Below are positions 31,248 through 42,500 of a DNA stretch of 64,000 nt, piece after piece. Origin of the DNA: Fremontodendron californicum (Eukaryota; Streptophyta; Magnoliopsida; Malvales; Malvaceae); contig JAULJL010000025.1 in NCBI GenBank assembly GCA_030761205.1, positions 7,445,501 to 7,509,500 of the forward strand, given 5' to 3'. The notes below the pieces were generated by a model, which saw nothing but the letters and a program-made list of their open reading frames with translations, was not told the DNA's origin and searched no databases. Positions within the stretch are counted from its first letter, which is position 1. Every line of letters begins with the position of its first letter. The position numbers were made by a program, and so were the translations under genes.

Positions 31248-32834
31248 TATTAGAGAGTCAGGCCTAGAATTAGTCGTGTGTTTTCAAAGTCTCGGTTTTG
31301 TTGGTTTAATTGGTATTTCATTTTAATTCCCACATTTTTTTTAATAAGGAGAATTTTGAAAATAATAAAATATTTTTAAATATGTTCATACTCATGTGCA
31401 TGCATTTTATTATTGTTCTCTAGTTATTTAAGGTTGTATATTATAATTGCTTGTTGGTTAATGTGTTACACTATTCTTGAATGTTTTAACTGCTAGGGCA
31501 TTTAGAATAAGGTTTGTAGAATAGGTGGTGAAATGTTTGTTATTCCTCCACACACACTACACGTGCATTTGCATATCATGAATCCTATACCCGGGTTCCG
31601 TCCTTTTAAGTGGGAGTAAAGTAACTAAGCCTTCGTGATTGATCCTTCGTATGGGCTAGTGAAACACTTTCAGAGTATAAAGTACCTAATGCCTTCGTGA
31701 TGATCCTCTGCATGGGCATAGGAAAATATACTCTAACGAATTGGACCCGCTTTTATCAGGGTGCCTTACTAGCCTTCACCGACGACAGTGAGGAACAATT
31801 GGGGGCCTTAGAACCGATTCACCCTCATATAGTGAACCTAGGCGAAGCCATGCCGGATTTTTGTTAGATATACCGAAAATAGGAACACATGGAGGGACAT
31901 TTCTAAACCTTTTGTTACCTATTTTACACTCCGAATAAGTGTGGTAGATCGGGCAACGATGTATGTACATCGCCCGTAATAAATGTGATACTCCGCCTCG
32001 AAGGCATCGTGATGCCTAAATAAGTAGATATTGTTGGGGCAGATGTTCATTAGCTGTTAAAAAAAAAATCCTTTTTCAAGCATTTTCGCATGTTGCACAT
32101 TTCATGCATGTGTGAATAGAGCATGTACATTTTTGGTTGTATTATTGATCTCATTTTTGCAATAAATGGATGGTAATAATAATTTCATTTGATGATTTCA
32201 TAAAACCGGTAGTGTTGCATGAACATTTGGACATTGTACCATAGTAGGATCCACTACCCCGAAATTCTTTTGAAAATAATATGATTGGTTTTTCATAAAA
32301 AGAAACATGTTTCAAAAAATCATGAATTTGGAGGCAAATCTTGCATAATGAGATTTTTGAATAATCAAGATTTAGGTCCCATCAATTTCGTGTAATCATA
32401 GATTTTTTTTGGTATATACCTTTGTGTTAATTCATTTATTCTTTATTTGTATCATTTTGACATCGTGTTACAGTCCTAACATGCATGGTTATTCATTGTA
32501 TAATACATTTGTGATATACATGGTCATTCTTTGTACCTACCTTTGTATTAATTCATTTATTCTCCGCATGTATCATTTTGACATCATAGCATGCATGGTC
32601 ATTCATTGTAGAATATGTTTATGACATGCATAGTCATTATTTGTATATACCCATGCATCAATTTATTCATTTTTTAAATCCATCATGTTGGCAATAGATT
32701 GCATCCATAGCATACATAGTCACCATAATTTTTCTGTATATGTTCATGCATTAATCATCAGTATATTCATGCACATAGGAATAGAGTATGTACATTCATA
32801 ATTGTATTCTTAATCTCATGACATTTTCATTTGC
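31248..32834 (+). other. 5' leader of E2
   Basis: This shares its sequence with the E1 leader up to about 32400, including the two-copy motif at 31618-31657 and 31680-31718 (cttcgtgat...gatcc...atgggc). From about 32440 to 32790 come short catgcatggtcatt-type repeats related to the E1 array. No gene is seen before 32835. Confidence 0.75.
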
Positions 32835-33785
32835 ATGAAAGGGGTTCGAGATATGAGGAATGAATCGGAGGAACGATTGGGTGCTTTGGAACGCAATCAA
32901 GAGGAATGTGGATATGAAATCCGAGAGGTGAAGGAACAGCTGGCCAAATTGCTGAAAATGGTTGAGGATATGGGCAAAAGTAAAGAGAAACTTTCTCAGG
33001 GCTCTGCATCGCCTTCGGATCAACCAAAACCATTAGGTCTAGAACATATAATCCTTGCTGGATCTTGCACTTGTCAATGTCACAAAGGTTGCAATCCTGA
33101 TGAAATTGTGGACAAAATCGTGAAAATGATTAGACCTGAGAGCCTGATACCAAAGATAGAAACCTTGGATCCTGTACCATACCTGCAAACTGTTCTAGGT
33201 CCAAACCAGTATCCCCATCCTACTATGGTCCAATCGTTCATTGGGATGACCACTACGGGATTCCTGAATCCCACTCCATCACCACCAACTGCCAGTTCAT
33301 ACTATTTTCCTCATCAATCACCTTATCTAGTATCTGGGATAGGAACCTCGAGCTATGTACAACCTCCAAAGGCCCTGTGTCCAAATCCATACCCTTGCCA
33401 TGCTATTTCCCCACATCTCCATGTAAACACTCCGGTTTGGACCTTAGTGCCACCACTAAGTGCCCCAACTCCTAGGCCATGTGTGACTAAGAAACGACCC
33501 CAGAATAAGACCCAAATGCATTTTGATCCCATTCCAATCAGCTACCAAGAGCTCCTCCCTATACTGATCCAAAATCACATGGTTGCCTGTGTCCCATTGA
33601 AACCCCTGTTACCACCATATCCAAGGTGGTGTAATCCAAATTCAAGATGTGATTATCACTGTGGAATTGTTGGCCATAACATTGAAGACTGTATAGCATT
33701 CAAAAAGAAAGTGCAAACTCTTATCAATGCCAAGTGTTTGGATCCAACGACACTGATTGATAAAGGACTGGGAAAGCGCCATTAG
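32835..33785 (+). CDS. Capsid-less Gag-like protein of E2 (316 residues)
   Basis: This is an intact ORF from ATG at 32835 to TAG at 33785. The N-terminus (residues 8-55) is a charged, heptad-like coiled coil resembling the Gag N-terminus. Next comes a cysteine cluster, CTCQCHKGC (78-86). A long proline/serine/tyrosine-rich part follows (about 105-225). The C-terminal part is typical of Gag in this clade (DPIPISYQELLPILIQNH, 231-248) with a zinc knuckle C-x2-H-x5-H-x4-C (272-286). The whole capsid domain seen in E1 (about 180 residues) is absent. By its motifs it may bind element RNA, but it could not build a particle by itself; this is inference. It is flanked on both sides by array-type sequence, and pol is absent from E2. 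An open frame of this length in an AT-rich element argues for recent selection or a recent origin. Confidence 0.75.
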   Translation: MKGVRDMRNESEERLGALERNQEECGYEIREVKEQLAKLLKMVEDMGKSKEKLSQGSASPSDQPKPLGLEHIILAGSCTCQCHKGCNPDEIVDKIVKMIRPESLIPKIETLDPVPYLQTVLGPNQYPHPTMVQSFIGMTTTGFLNPTPSPPTASSYYFPHQSPYLVSGIGTSSYVQPPKALCPNPYPCHAISPHLHVNTPVWTLVPPLSAPTPRPCVTKKRPQNKTQMHFDPIPISYQELLPILIQNHMVACVPLKPLLPPYPRWCNPNSRCDYHCGIVGHNIEDCIAFKKKVQTLINAKCLDPTTLIDKGLGKRH

Positions 33786-34647
33786 GATTGGGAGATTTAC
33801 AGCATTGAGGTGGAAAGACTTCGGTCTTATATGATGTAATAGGATTTCACTTTTTCAGTAGCCGGCTCTTATAGCCTTAGGATGCTAGGAAGAATAAAGT
33901 TCTTGTAAAAGACAGTTTTAACCATTGTTCAAATTTTGTAAAACATGGTTCATACCATTGTGAACGTTGATATGGGAATGAATTGATTATGTTTCAAATT
34001 TAGAAGATGTTGATGATTAAGTTCCTCCGATTCTTATTTCCTCCGTGATATCTTCCCCTTTTGCATTTTGCATCCTATCAATTAGTGGTCATACCATGCA
34101 TTCATACATGTATCATGTTAGCATCAGATTCCATTTATGCATTCGTAATCAGCATGATTTTTCTGTATATATCCATGCATTAATTTGCTTATTACATACA
34201 GCATGATTAGCATTAGATCGCATTCATGACACACATGGTCAGCATGATTTTCTTTGTATATACCCTGTATCAATCATTCATTGTTTGCATGTATCAGACA
34301 CCGTGTTGCACTCATAGTGTATATGATCATTCATTGGGAAATATGCTAAAATGTACATAATCAGTCATTGCATATATTCATGTGTTGATTTGTTTATTCT
34401 TTGCTTGCAACATGTTGGCATTGTGATTGCATTTATTACATATATGGTCAACATGTTTCCATTGTACATGTCCATACATCATATTGTTTAGGCTTCACAT
34501 GTATCAAATTGCATTCATAGCTCATTCATCATGACATACATTTGGGGGAAATAAAATAGAAGTTGGCTTGGCTTTAGGAGTCTTTGAAAGAATTTCCATT
34601 TCAAATCAGCAGAAGTACTGAGTACCCTTTTAATACAGGCTAGTGCT
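33786..34647 (+). other. Array-related spacer of E2 with possible splice acceptor
   Basis: About 860 bases without a gene. From 34080 to 34530 it holds dispersed relatives of the E1 leader array (gtatatacc, tgcattcat, atggtcagcatg). Just before the next ATG, cccttttaatacag looks like a 3' splice site and matches the one before E1 gag. Confidence 0.6.
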
Positions 34648-34761
34648 ATGGAGAATGAACAAGTTGCCCAAATGGAAAATATGGAAAGGGAACAGAAAGA
34701 ATTGCGAGAACAGCTAGCTAAGTCTCAAGCAGAATCTAAGACATATTCATTTTTCATGTGA
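34648..34761 (+). pseudogene. N-terminal gag remnant of E2
   Basis: From the ATG at 34648 it reads MENEQVAQMENMEREQKELR and on to QLAKSQAESK, matching the start of E1 gag almost residue for residue. After about 34740 the match ends and a stop (TGA 34759-34761) follows within AT-rich filler. The capsid domain that should follow is deleted. Confidence 0.8.
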
Positions 34762-34794
34762 TAATCATATTATAATATGATATAATAGTAAATT

Positions 34795-35061
34795 ATGAGG
34801 GAAAATAAAGAAATAATTCCAATCCCTATCCCTGACCTACTGCCATTACTAATAAAGAATCAGTACCTTACCCCGGTACCTTTGAAAATAGCTCCGAATC
34901 CATCAGTGAGGAGTTATGACCTTGACAGCAAGTGTGATTATCACCTAGGGGTAGTTGGGCATTCAATTGAAAACTGCAGACAACTGAAGGAAAGGATTGA
35001 AAGTCTTATCCGTGATGGTATTTTGACACCGGAGCTTATCAATCAATGGAAGGCTGCTTAG
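34795..35061 (+). CDS. Small nucleocapsid-like ORF of E2 (88 residues)
   Basis: ATG at 34795, stop TAG at 35061. The sequence IPIPIPDLLPLLIKNQYLTP corresponds to the Gag segment before the knuckle. Then comes the knuckle CDYHLGVVGHSIENC (C-x2-H-x5-H-x4-C) and the usual helix after it (KERIESLIRDG). This is the C-terminal end of a second gag, cut off from its N-terminal piece (34648-34761) by the capsid deletion. It may simply be a remnant that stayed open by chance, or a real small RNA-binding protein. Confidence 0.5.
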   Translation: MRENKEIIPIPIPDLLPLLIKNQYLTPVPLKIAPNPSVRSYDLDSKCDYHLGVVGHSIENCRQLKERIESLIRDGILTPELINQWKAA

Positions 35062-37879
35062 CCCTAAATCAGTTTCTTTCAGGGTTTTAGGGGGAGAATT
35101 ACTACCTTTGAAGGATGTCAATAGGAGCATTTTGACGCATGTAGTTTTATACACTGTGATGATGAAAGCACTTGTCTCATGTTAACATCTACATGAATTA
35201 AATGAATTTTGAATTTTAAATGCTTTGTGTTTGTTGTGTTTTAACAATAACGTGAATTTGCAAAAACAAGCATTAAGGAAGTTTTAATAATGGATAGTCT
35301 CAAGAAGATTGATGATCAGTGTTAGAAATGACCCAACACCATCCCCCTCTTTTTTGGGCTTCTCTATACCTAAACCTTGAATCAAGAACACTTGAAAGAC
35401 CTAATGCTTTAAGGAAAAATGAATTTGAAAAAAAGAGAAGCATTGTCATTGCAGAATAAGCAAAGATGTAAATCCTAGTCTAGGCTATGAACAAAGGAAC
35501 GAACTTTTTGAAATTTTTCGAATTCCTTGAAATTCAAACAAATGAGACATTCTTTCAATAATCTGGATTTTGATAATTTGATATGTGTCAAGGTTGTGCC
35601 AAAACCATTCATGTCATTTTCAACAAACCACAAAACACTAATTGCCCAAACATCACTTCATGATTGACACCTTGGGGCACAATGACTAAACCAGATTATC
35701 CCATATCCCAGAGAAAACCCATTTTAGGTCATATTTTCCTTGTCTCTTCAAAGAACTCAGATTTGAAATTCAGTCTTTTCAGTACAGACCTAGACTTGCT
35801 ATGTTCCTCGTTGATACAAATTCTCATGGTTAATCAAATTGGGGCATCATATGTGGAAATGATGGATACATGGTGAATAAGGATGGACTAACGCATGAAT
35901 CATTGTGGCATGCGATGAAAATGAAAAATGAAAAAATTTGTGGTATCATGCATATGAGAATTCGGATGATTCCAAAGTGCAAAATGAAATTCTGAATATC
36001 TATTTCCCCTGGGGATTGCTTTTCAAAGTGAATATTTGTGCTTGACATGAGAAATGGCCATATTTCATATCCCTTTCGCACAAAAAGAAATTATCCATAG
36101 TCACCCCTTTTGAGCCGAAAGAATTCTTTTTTCTTTAAACCCTGATCAAGGATCACCCTCTACACTAGGGAGCAAATGCAAGGAAAGATCTTTTTAAAGA
36201 TCATTGAGAAATGAGTCCTAGCTCAAAGACAAATGCAAAGCAAATGGAGCCCTGAATAAAGACGGGCTCACTCGTTGAAAAAGAAGGGGGCAAAATGAAA
36301 ATAGACAAAAAAAAAGAAAAGAGAAGTGTGTGAAAAGACATGGCAAATTGAAAGCCAAAAGCAAGGAAGAAAAAGAGCAAAGTCAAAAGGAAAGAAATGT
36401 CCAAGAAGGGACAAATGCTTCAAAGAAAATCCTCCTCAAAGAAAGGATCCTTGATCTGATTACCCTCAAACAAATATTTTGGGTCTATTTATCCTTTCTT
36501 TCTGAACCCTGAGCCATGGCCTACATTACGTGCTTTAAAAGTCCATTTTGATCAAGCATGAATATTTAATTTGAAAGGTTTTTCCTCAAATTTTATCCCA
36601 TCTCATCAAATTCTCATTTCACTAAGGAAGAATTTAGAATTCTCAAGTGCATGGTAAAACAATGAAAAAAATTAGAGAGAAAAGGGACTCTAAGGCGAAA
36701 ACCCAAAAACGGGCGGTCTAGAGTAGAATGGGAATTTTTGATGCCATCTATGAAAGTGCCGATACCACAAAAAGAGAAGGTCATCTTGAAAAAGTGGTCA
36801 TCGAGGAACATTTAAAAATTCTTGAACCTCCCAAAATTGTCAATTCTCATTCGGAGGATTGTCTTCAAAAATTGAATCTTTTTTCCTCCAAGATTAAACT
36901 TTCCGATTTAAACAACCCGGCCAATCTTGACGCTTGTCAAAATGCCTTGATATGGAAACTAAAAGAATGTTGAATTTGTTTGGTTCTCAATAAATTCGTG
37001 ATTTATAAAACCTGTTCCATTTGTGAGCCTAGAAGGGATATACATTTTTGTCATGAAGTTTTCCTGGAAAAGCCAGAATCTTGTTAAACCAAGCCTTGCC
37101 AATCCCAGTTTGAAAAAACCAGATTGATACTTAGAGAAATTTCTAACAATGATCATCAGTCTTCAAAAGATTTGTATATCACACATTGTGGGGTTAATAT
37201 TTTTTGTTCAGAAGTTTTCAAAATGCGAAAACAAATAAAGAGATTTTGAAATACCCATTTTGATGTTGACATGAGACAAGGATTTTTCTAACTCAAAGGT
37301 GTAGAACTGCCAAGATAGGTCCTGACTTCCAGATATGAGAAGAAGAAATAGAACCCGGTTCAGATCTCTGTTGATGAAAGTTTGAAAACTGTTGGGGCAA
37401 AGAGAATAGCCAAAATGATTGAAGATATACTCTGATTTGAAGAGGAAAAATGAATTCGAAAGGCTAAGCCAAAGTCTAGAAAAACAACTGGGGCATTTGC
37501 ATCACTCATGAGCACTCATCTCTTTATCAAACTTTTACATCTGCATAGTGTTGGCAAGCATTTCCATCCTTCATGGGTGTTTGCATTGGCATTATTCCAT
37601 AAGCATCTGCATTTTACCCTTACATTTATATTCTTCATAAAATTCGCATGTGTCATCTCAAGCAATTGCATCATTACTAGAATCATTGAATTTTCATTAT
37701 TGTGTGGTAATTGTAGTTACACCATTCATAAACCAGTTACATGAACACAATTAGTAGGGGCATCTGCATCATGGAATATGGGCATCAATCCAGGCCATTT
37801 GCATTTGCACTAAGAAATATTTTACATTTGCACCATGAAGCATGAGCACCTTGTTAAAAGACATGTGCATCTGCATCAT
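35062..37879 (+). other. Long 3' UTR of E2
   Basis: It follows E1 15531-18363 in reverse orientation through most of its length, and B 50650-51250 for its middle part. No pol remnant was found. An 81-codon ATG frame (36728-36973) is the only notable open frame and is broken in E1. Confidence 0.8.
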
Positions 37880-38400
37880 TTCTCAAAGCTTCTGGTGGGG
37901 ATATCCAAAATTTTACAGTTTTAAAAGAACAAGTCTTCAGTGGTGATAGCTGAAGCCTCTGATGGAGATATCCAGGGTTTTATAATTTTGAAAAATGAGA
38001 AATCTTGTTCTGGAGGAGTTACCCAGAATTTTACAATGAGCAAGTCTTTGGTGGTGATAGCCAAAGCTTCTGGTGGGGATATCCAGAATTTTACAGTTTT
38101 AAAAGTGAACAAGTCTTCGGTGGTGATAGCTGAAGCCTCTGGTGGAGATATCCAGGGTTTTATAATTTTGAAACATGAAAAATCTTCTTCTGAAGGAGTT
38201 ACCCAGATTTTTACAATGAGCAAGTCTTTGGTGGTGATAGCCAAAGCTTCTAGTGGGGATATCCAGAATTTTACAGTTTTAAAAGTGAACAAGTCTTCGG
38301 TGGTGATAGCTGAAGCCTCTGGTGGAGATATCCAGGGTTTTATAATTTTGAAAAATGAGAAATCTTCTTTTGGAGGAGTTATCCAGAATTTTATTCAACA
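37880..38400 (+). repeat. 180-base minisatellite in the 3' UTR of E2
   Basis: The marker aagtcttc(a/g)gtggtgatag starts at 37931, 38111 and 38291, giving a 180-base period. Each unit holds three related subunits with gatatccag or gttacccag. Because 180 is a multiple of 3, both strands stay open for long stretches; these frames lack an ATG start and are not called as genes. Confidence 0.92.
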
Positions 38401-38599
38401 TGTGCATCTACATCAAGAAGCATTTGCATCAATCTAAGTTAGTTGAATCTGCATCAAGAAAGTTTGCATCAAATCAAGTCATTTACATTTGCATCAAAGA
38501 TATTTGCACCAATCTAAGTCATTTGCATCTACATCAAGAAGCGTTTGCATCAACTAAAGACATTTGCATTTGCATCATCTCTTAAAGCTGTCATGTAGA

Positions 38600-39250
38600 A
38601 TCGAACTCGTTTTGCTTCTCAAATGAGTTGAGCCCCGAGATCATCGTCGAGGTACTTTTTTATTATGAACAAGTCTTCGGTGGTGATAGCTGAAGCCTCT
38701 GGTGGAGATATCCAGAGTTTTAAAATCCTTTGAAAAGGTAGAAAGTCTTCGGTGGTGATAGCTGAAGCTTCTGGAGGTGATACCCAGAATTTTTTTACAG
38801 TTTTAAAAAAATGAGCAAGACTTTGGTGGTGATAGCCGAAGCTTCTGGAGGAGATACCCAGAATTTTAAACACAGTGAGAACAAGACAAGTTAAGGCCCC
38901 GAGACCATCGTCGAGGTCATTTCCTTTCTTATAAATCGAATTCGTTATCTTAAGACGAGTCGAGCCCCGAGATCATCGTCGAGGTACTTTTTTTTATTAT
39001 TATGAACAAGTCTTCGGTGGTGATAGCTGAAGCCTCTGGTGGAGATATCCAGAGTTTTAAAATCCTTTGAAAAGGTAAAAAGTCTTCGGTGGTGATAGCT
39101 GAAGCTTCTGGAGGTGATACCTAGAATTTTTTTTACAGTTTTAAAAAAATGAGCAAGACTTTGGTGGTGATAGCCGAAGCTTCTGGAGGAGATATCCAGA
39201 ATTTTAAACACAACTGAGAACAGGATAGGTTAAGGCCCCGAGACCATCTC
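38600..39250 (+). repeat. 332-base second-level repeats near the PPT of E2
   Basis: The block agccccgagatcatcgtcga recurs at 38631 and 38963, a period of 332 bases, with three of the ggtggtgatagc subunits inside each copy. A partial third copy (gccccgagaccatctcgagg) follows near 39234. Confidence 0.88.
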
Positions 39251-39344
39251 GAGGTCATTTCCGTTCTTGCAAATCGAATTCGTTTCCTTAAGACGGGTCG
39301 AGCCTTGCTTAGTCAGGGAATTCAATTTAAGGACAAAATCTTCA

Positions 39345-39450
39345 ATTTACTATTTTTTTAAAAAAAAATGAAAATGAAAAAAGACAAAAAAAATGAAAAA
39401 AAAGGAAAAATGAAAAAATAGAAAATGAAAAAAATGAAAAATGATAGAAG
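39345..39450 (+). repeat. A-rich tract near the PPT of E2
   Basis: A low-complexity run of A with g and t breaks, the counterpart of the E1 tract at 14500-14632. Confidence 0.8.
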
Positions 39451-39491
39451 AATGAAAACCCCTTTCCCTTTCCTTCACATGTGATATCATT

Positions 39492-39590
39492 GACCGTACA
39501 AAATTAGTGTTGGTTTATCTTTGCCTGATTCCTGATTCTCAGTAATAGCCAAAGAGCGGCAGCTGTAGACACCTAATTTTATCCGGACCA
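39492..39590 (+). other. Inverted repeat enclosing the PPT of E2
   Basis: The arm gaccgtacaaaattagtgtt (39492-39511) is a near inverted copy of the first bases of the 3' LTR (from 39564). The PPT lies between the arms. Confidence 0.68.
39551..39563 (+). promoter_or_regulatory. Polypurine tract of E2
   Basis: aaagagcggcagc stands immediately before the TG of the 3' LTR. One C interrupts the G run compared with E1 and B. Confidence 0.8.
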
Positions 39591-42500
39591 CTAAACAGGT
39601 ATGTTTTCTTCCTATATTGATGTTTCCGAGTGTAAAAAGACTGTTTTCATTCTGCAGGTGGTACTCCAAGACTTAGTTTAAGAGGGCGAGCACAAAAAGT
39701 CATACTTGAAAAAAGTCAACCCCAAAAAAAAGTCAATCCCGAAAAAGTCAACCCCAGAAAGTCAACTACTGAAAAAGTCAACCCACTTTCAAAATCAAGA
39801 TTTTAAGTTCAATTGAAGAATGGCGAAAGAATTTTGATAATCCGAGGTCTACATTGAAAGATATGGAGTTCGGAAGTTGGGATTTTGAGATTCAGTAGAA
39901 AGGAAACCCTAATCCGAGAAATTTGAGGAAAAGTGCTTAAACGATCAAATTGGTCAAAATTGAAGGTTCCAAATGAAAGATAAGCACTGACTACGGGTAA
40001 TGGAGAAGTCACTTGCAAGAAAAACCGAAAGAAAAGTCAATCCGGGAGAAAACCGAGAATTAGGGTTTTTAGTGGATTTCGGTGAAATCGGGAAGAATCA
40101 CAGAAATGGCCCGACTGGGTAAGAACAAAGCCCCCAATGGATGAGGAATGATTAAAAAAGGATAGCCTAAGGCTCAGCTTGAAGAAAATCTGAAAATCGG
40201 ACTTGTTTTTAGCAAAATCGGGTTTCGGAGGCAAAAATGCAAAATTGGAAAATTTGGGAAAAATAGCAAATGGACTCCGAAAATTTTGAAAATTTGTCAA
40301 TCTTATTCTTAAATCATTTGAAAGAGATTGGTAAAATAAAATCTTGATTCAGAGTTCGTTTGCAAAATAAAATCCCGGGCTCCAATGCAATAATTCAAAA
40401 AGATAAATCCCAGAAAAATAGCAAATGGACTCCAAAAATTCTGAAATTTGGAAAATCGCATTTTTAAATTATTTGGAAGAGATTGGCAAAATAAAATATT
40501 GATTCGGAGTTCGTTTGCAAAATGGCCAAATCCCAAGCCTCCTATGCAATAATTCAAAAAGATAAATCCCGGAAAAATAGCAAATGGACTCCAAAAATTC
40601 TGAAATTTGGCAAATATCATTTTTAAATTATTTGGAAGATATTGGCGAAATAAAATCTTGATTCGGAGTTCGTTTGCAAAATGGCCAAATCTCGGGCCTC
40701 TTATGTAGTAATTCAAGCCAATAAATCCCGAAAAAATACCAGATGAATTCCAAAAATTATGAAAACTTCCAGATCACATTTTTTAATTATTTTGAAGATA
40801 TTGGTGAAGAAAAATCTTGATTTGGAGGTCGTTTAAAAAATGGTAAAATGTAAGGGCATAAAAGGGCATTTTTGGAAGAAAAAATCCAAATAAATAGCAA
40901 ACGGACTCGGATAATTTTGAAAACTTCCAGAACTCAATATTTTATTATTTTTGAAGTATTAAAAAAATAAAAATTGAATTTGGAGTCCGTTTGATATTTA
41001 TTTGCATCCGGGGGGCAAAACGGTCATTTCACCCAAACAACCGAAAAGGGCTTCTTTGGGCCTTTCAAAAAATCAGAGTTGGGCTGGAAAAGAGAAGTGT
41101 TGGCCTGCCCAAAGTAAGGAGGAATCTTCTGATTTTTCAATCAAATGGCTAAAAATCAAGAGTTAGTTAGAGATTCTCTTTGATCAAGCTATGGTGATTA
41201 AGCCACATAGGCCATGAGAGATGTCAACATTATTCTTTAACAGTTGTAATTTGAGAGAGCTGAGATGCTAATCTAAAGGTGGTAATTTCATGATTTTTCA
41301 CCTTGAATTATTAGCCATTTGATGGAAAATTGGTTACACAAAAAATGACAACATCCTAGGGGAGGAGAGAGGTAAAATTCTGCCAACATTAAGGGGAGGT
41401 CAGAATGCGAATTTTCAACTTCATTTTGGCTGATTTCTCTTAGTTTTTCTCTTCTTGGTTGAGAGCAAAAAAGAAAAGTTTAGAAAAAAAGGGAAAGTTT
41501 GAAGAGATAAAGCTTGAAAGATAGCTTCTTGAGGTTGCTCTTGAGCACCAACTCTTGCACTTTCTTGATTTTCTATTCTTGTTTTTGCTATTTTGATTTC
41601 TATTTGGTGAGTTTCCATTTTAAATAAATGTTTTTATTGTTCTTTTCAAGTTCTTCCTTCATCTCCTTCTTAAGTATATTTTTTACATTTTATTTTTACA
41701 ATAAACTTACCATGGCCAAATGGCCTACATTATTTATTTAAGTTGCTGTTTTGGGTTCATTTTACGATAGTTTTGGGTTCATTTTACCATATTGTTTATG
41801 TTATTTTCTTTGATTTTGATGTTTTAAATGTTATGTTACTTCATATTCTTGAGTTATATTTTAATTTGGTTGCTTTGTTTGTTGTCATTTATGTTTTAGA
41901 TATCATGTTTTTGCATTTTTAATTTTCTGTTTTCATGTTGTTTAAATTTGAGCATTTTTTAGATTTAGTATATCAAGTGTTTGTAAAAATGCTTGTGTGG
42001 TCTTTGCATGATTTTTATTTTATACCTTAGTTGAGCATGTTTTAGATTTAGTATATTAAGTGTTTGTGAAAATGCTTGTGTGATTTTTGCATGATTTAAG
42101 TGTTATATTTTAGTTGAGCATGTTAGTATACCAAGTGTTTGTGAAAATGCCATGCTTGTTGGAGCTTGAGGCCATTTGGCTACTCCATGTGTTTTGCATT
42201 GTGTGTTGCATTTTTTGCCATGTTAGTTGGTAGGTTTTTGCATTTACATGTCATTTGATTTAGTTTTGCATGCTAGTATACCAAGTGTTTGTGAAAATGC
42301 CATGTATGCTAGTTACATTATGCTATTCGGCCCTCTTGGAATTTTTGCATTTTTGTGCATTCTTGCCATGTTAGTTGATAGGTTAGCATTTGCATGATAT
42401 TTGGTTGAGTTTTTGGTTTAAGCATGCTTTGTGTTTGTGAAAATGCCATGCATATTTTAGTTATTAAGTTAGGTTATTTGCCATGCATGTTCATGCATTT

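Noticed and set aside
37940..38437. 165-codon repeated peptide frame and its opposite-strand counterpart
   Set aside because: By-product of the 180-base minisatellite; no ATG start and both strands are open.
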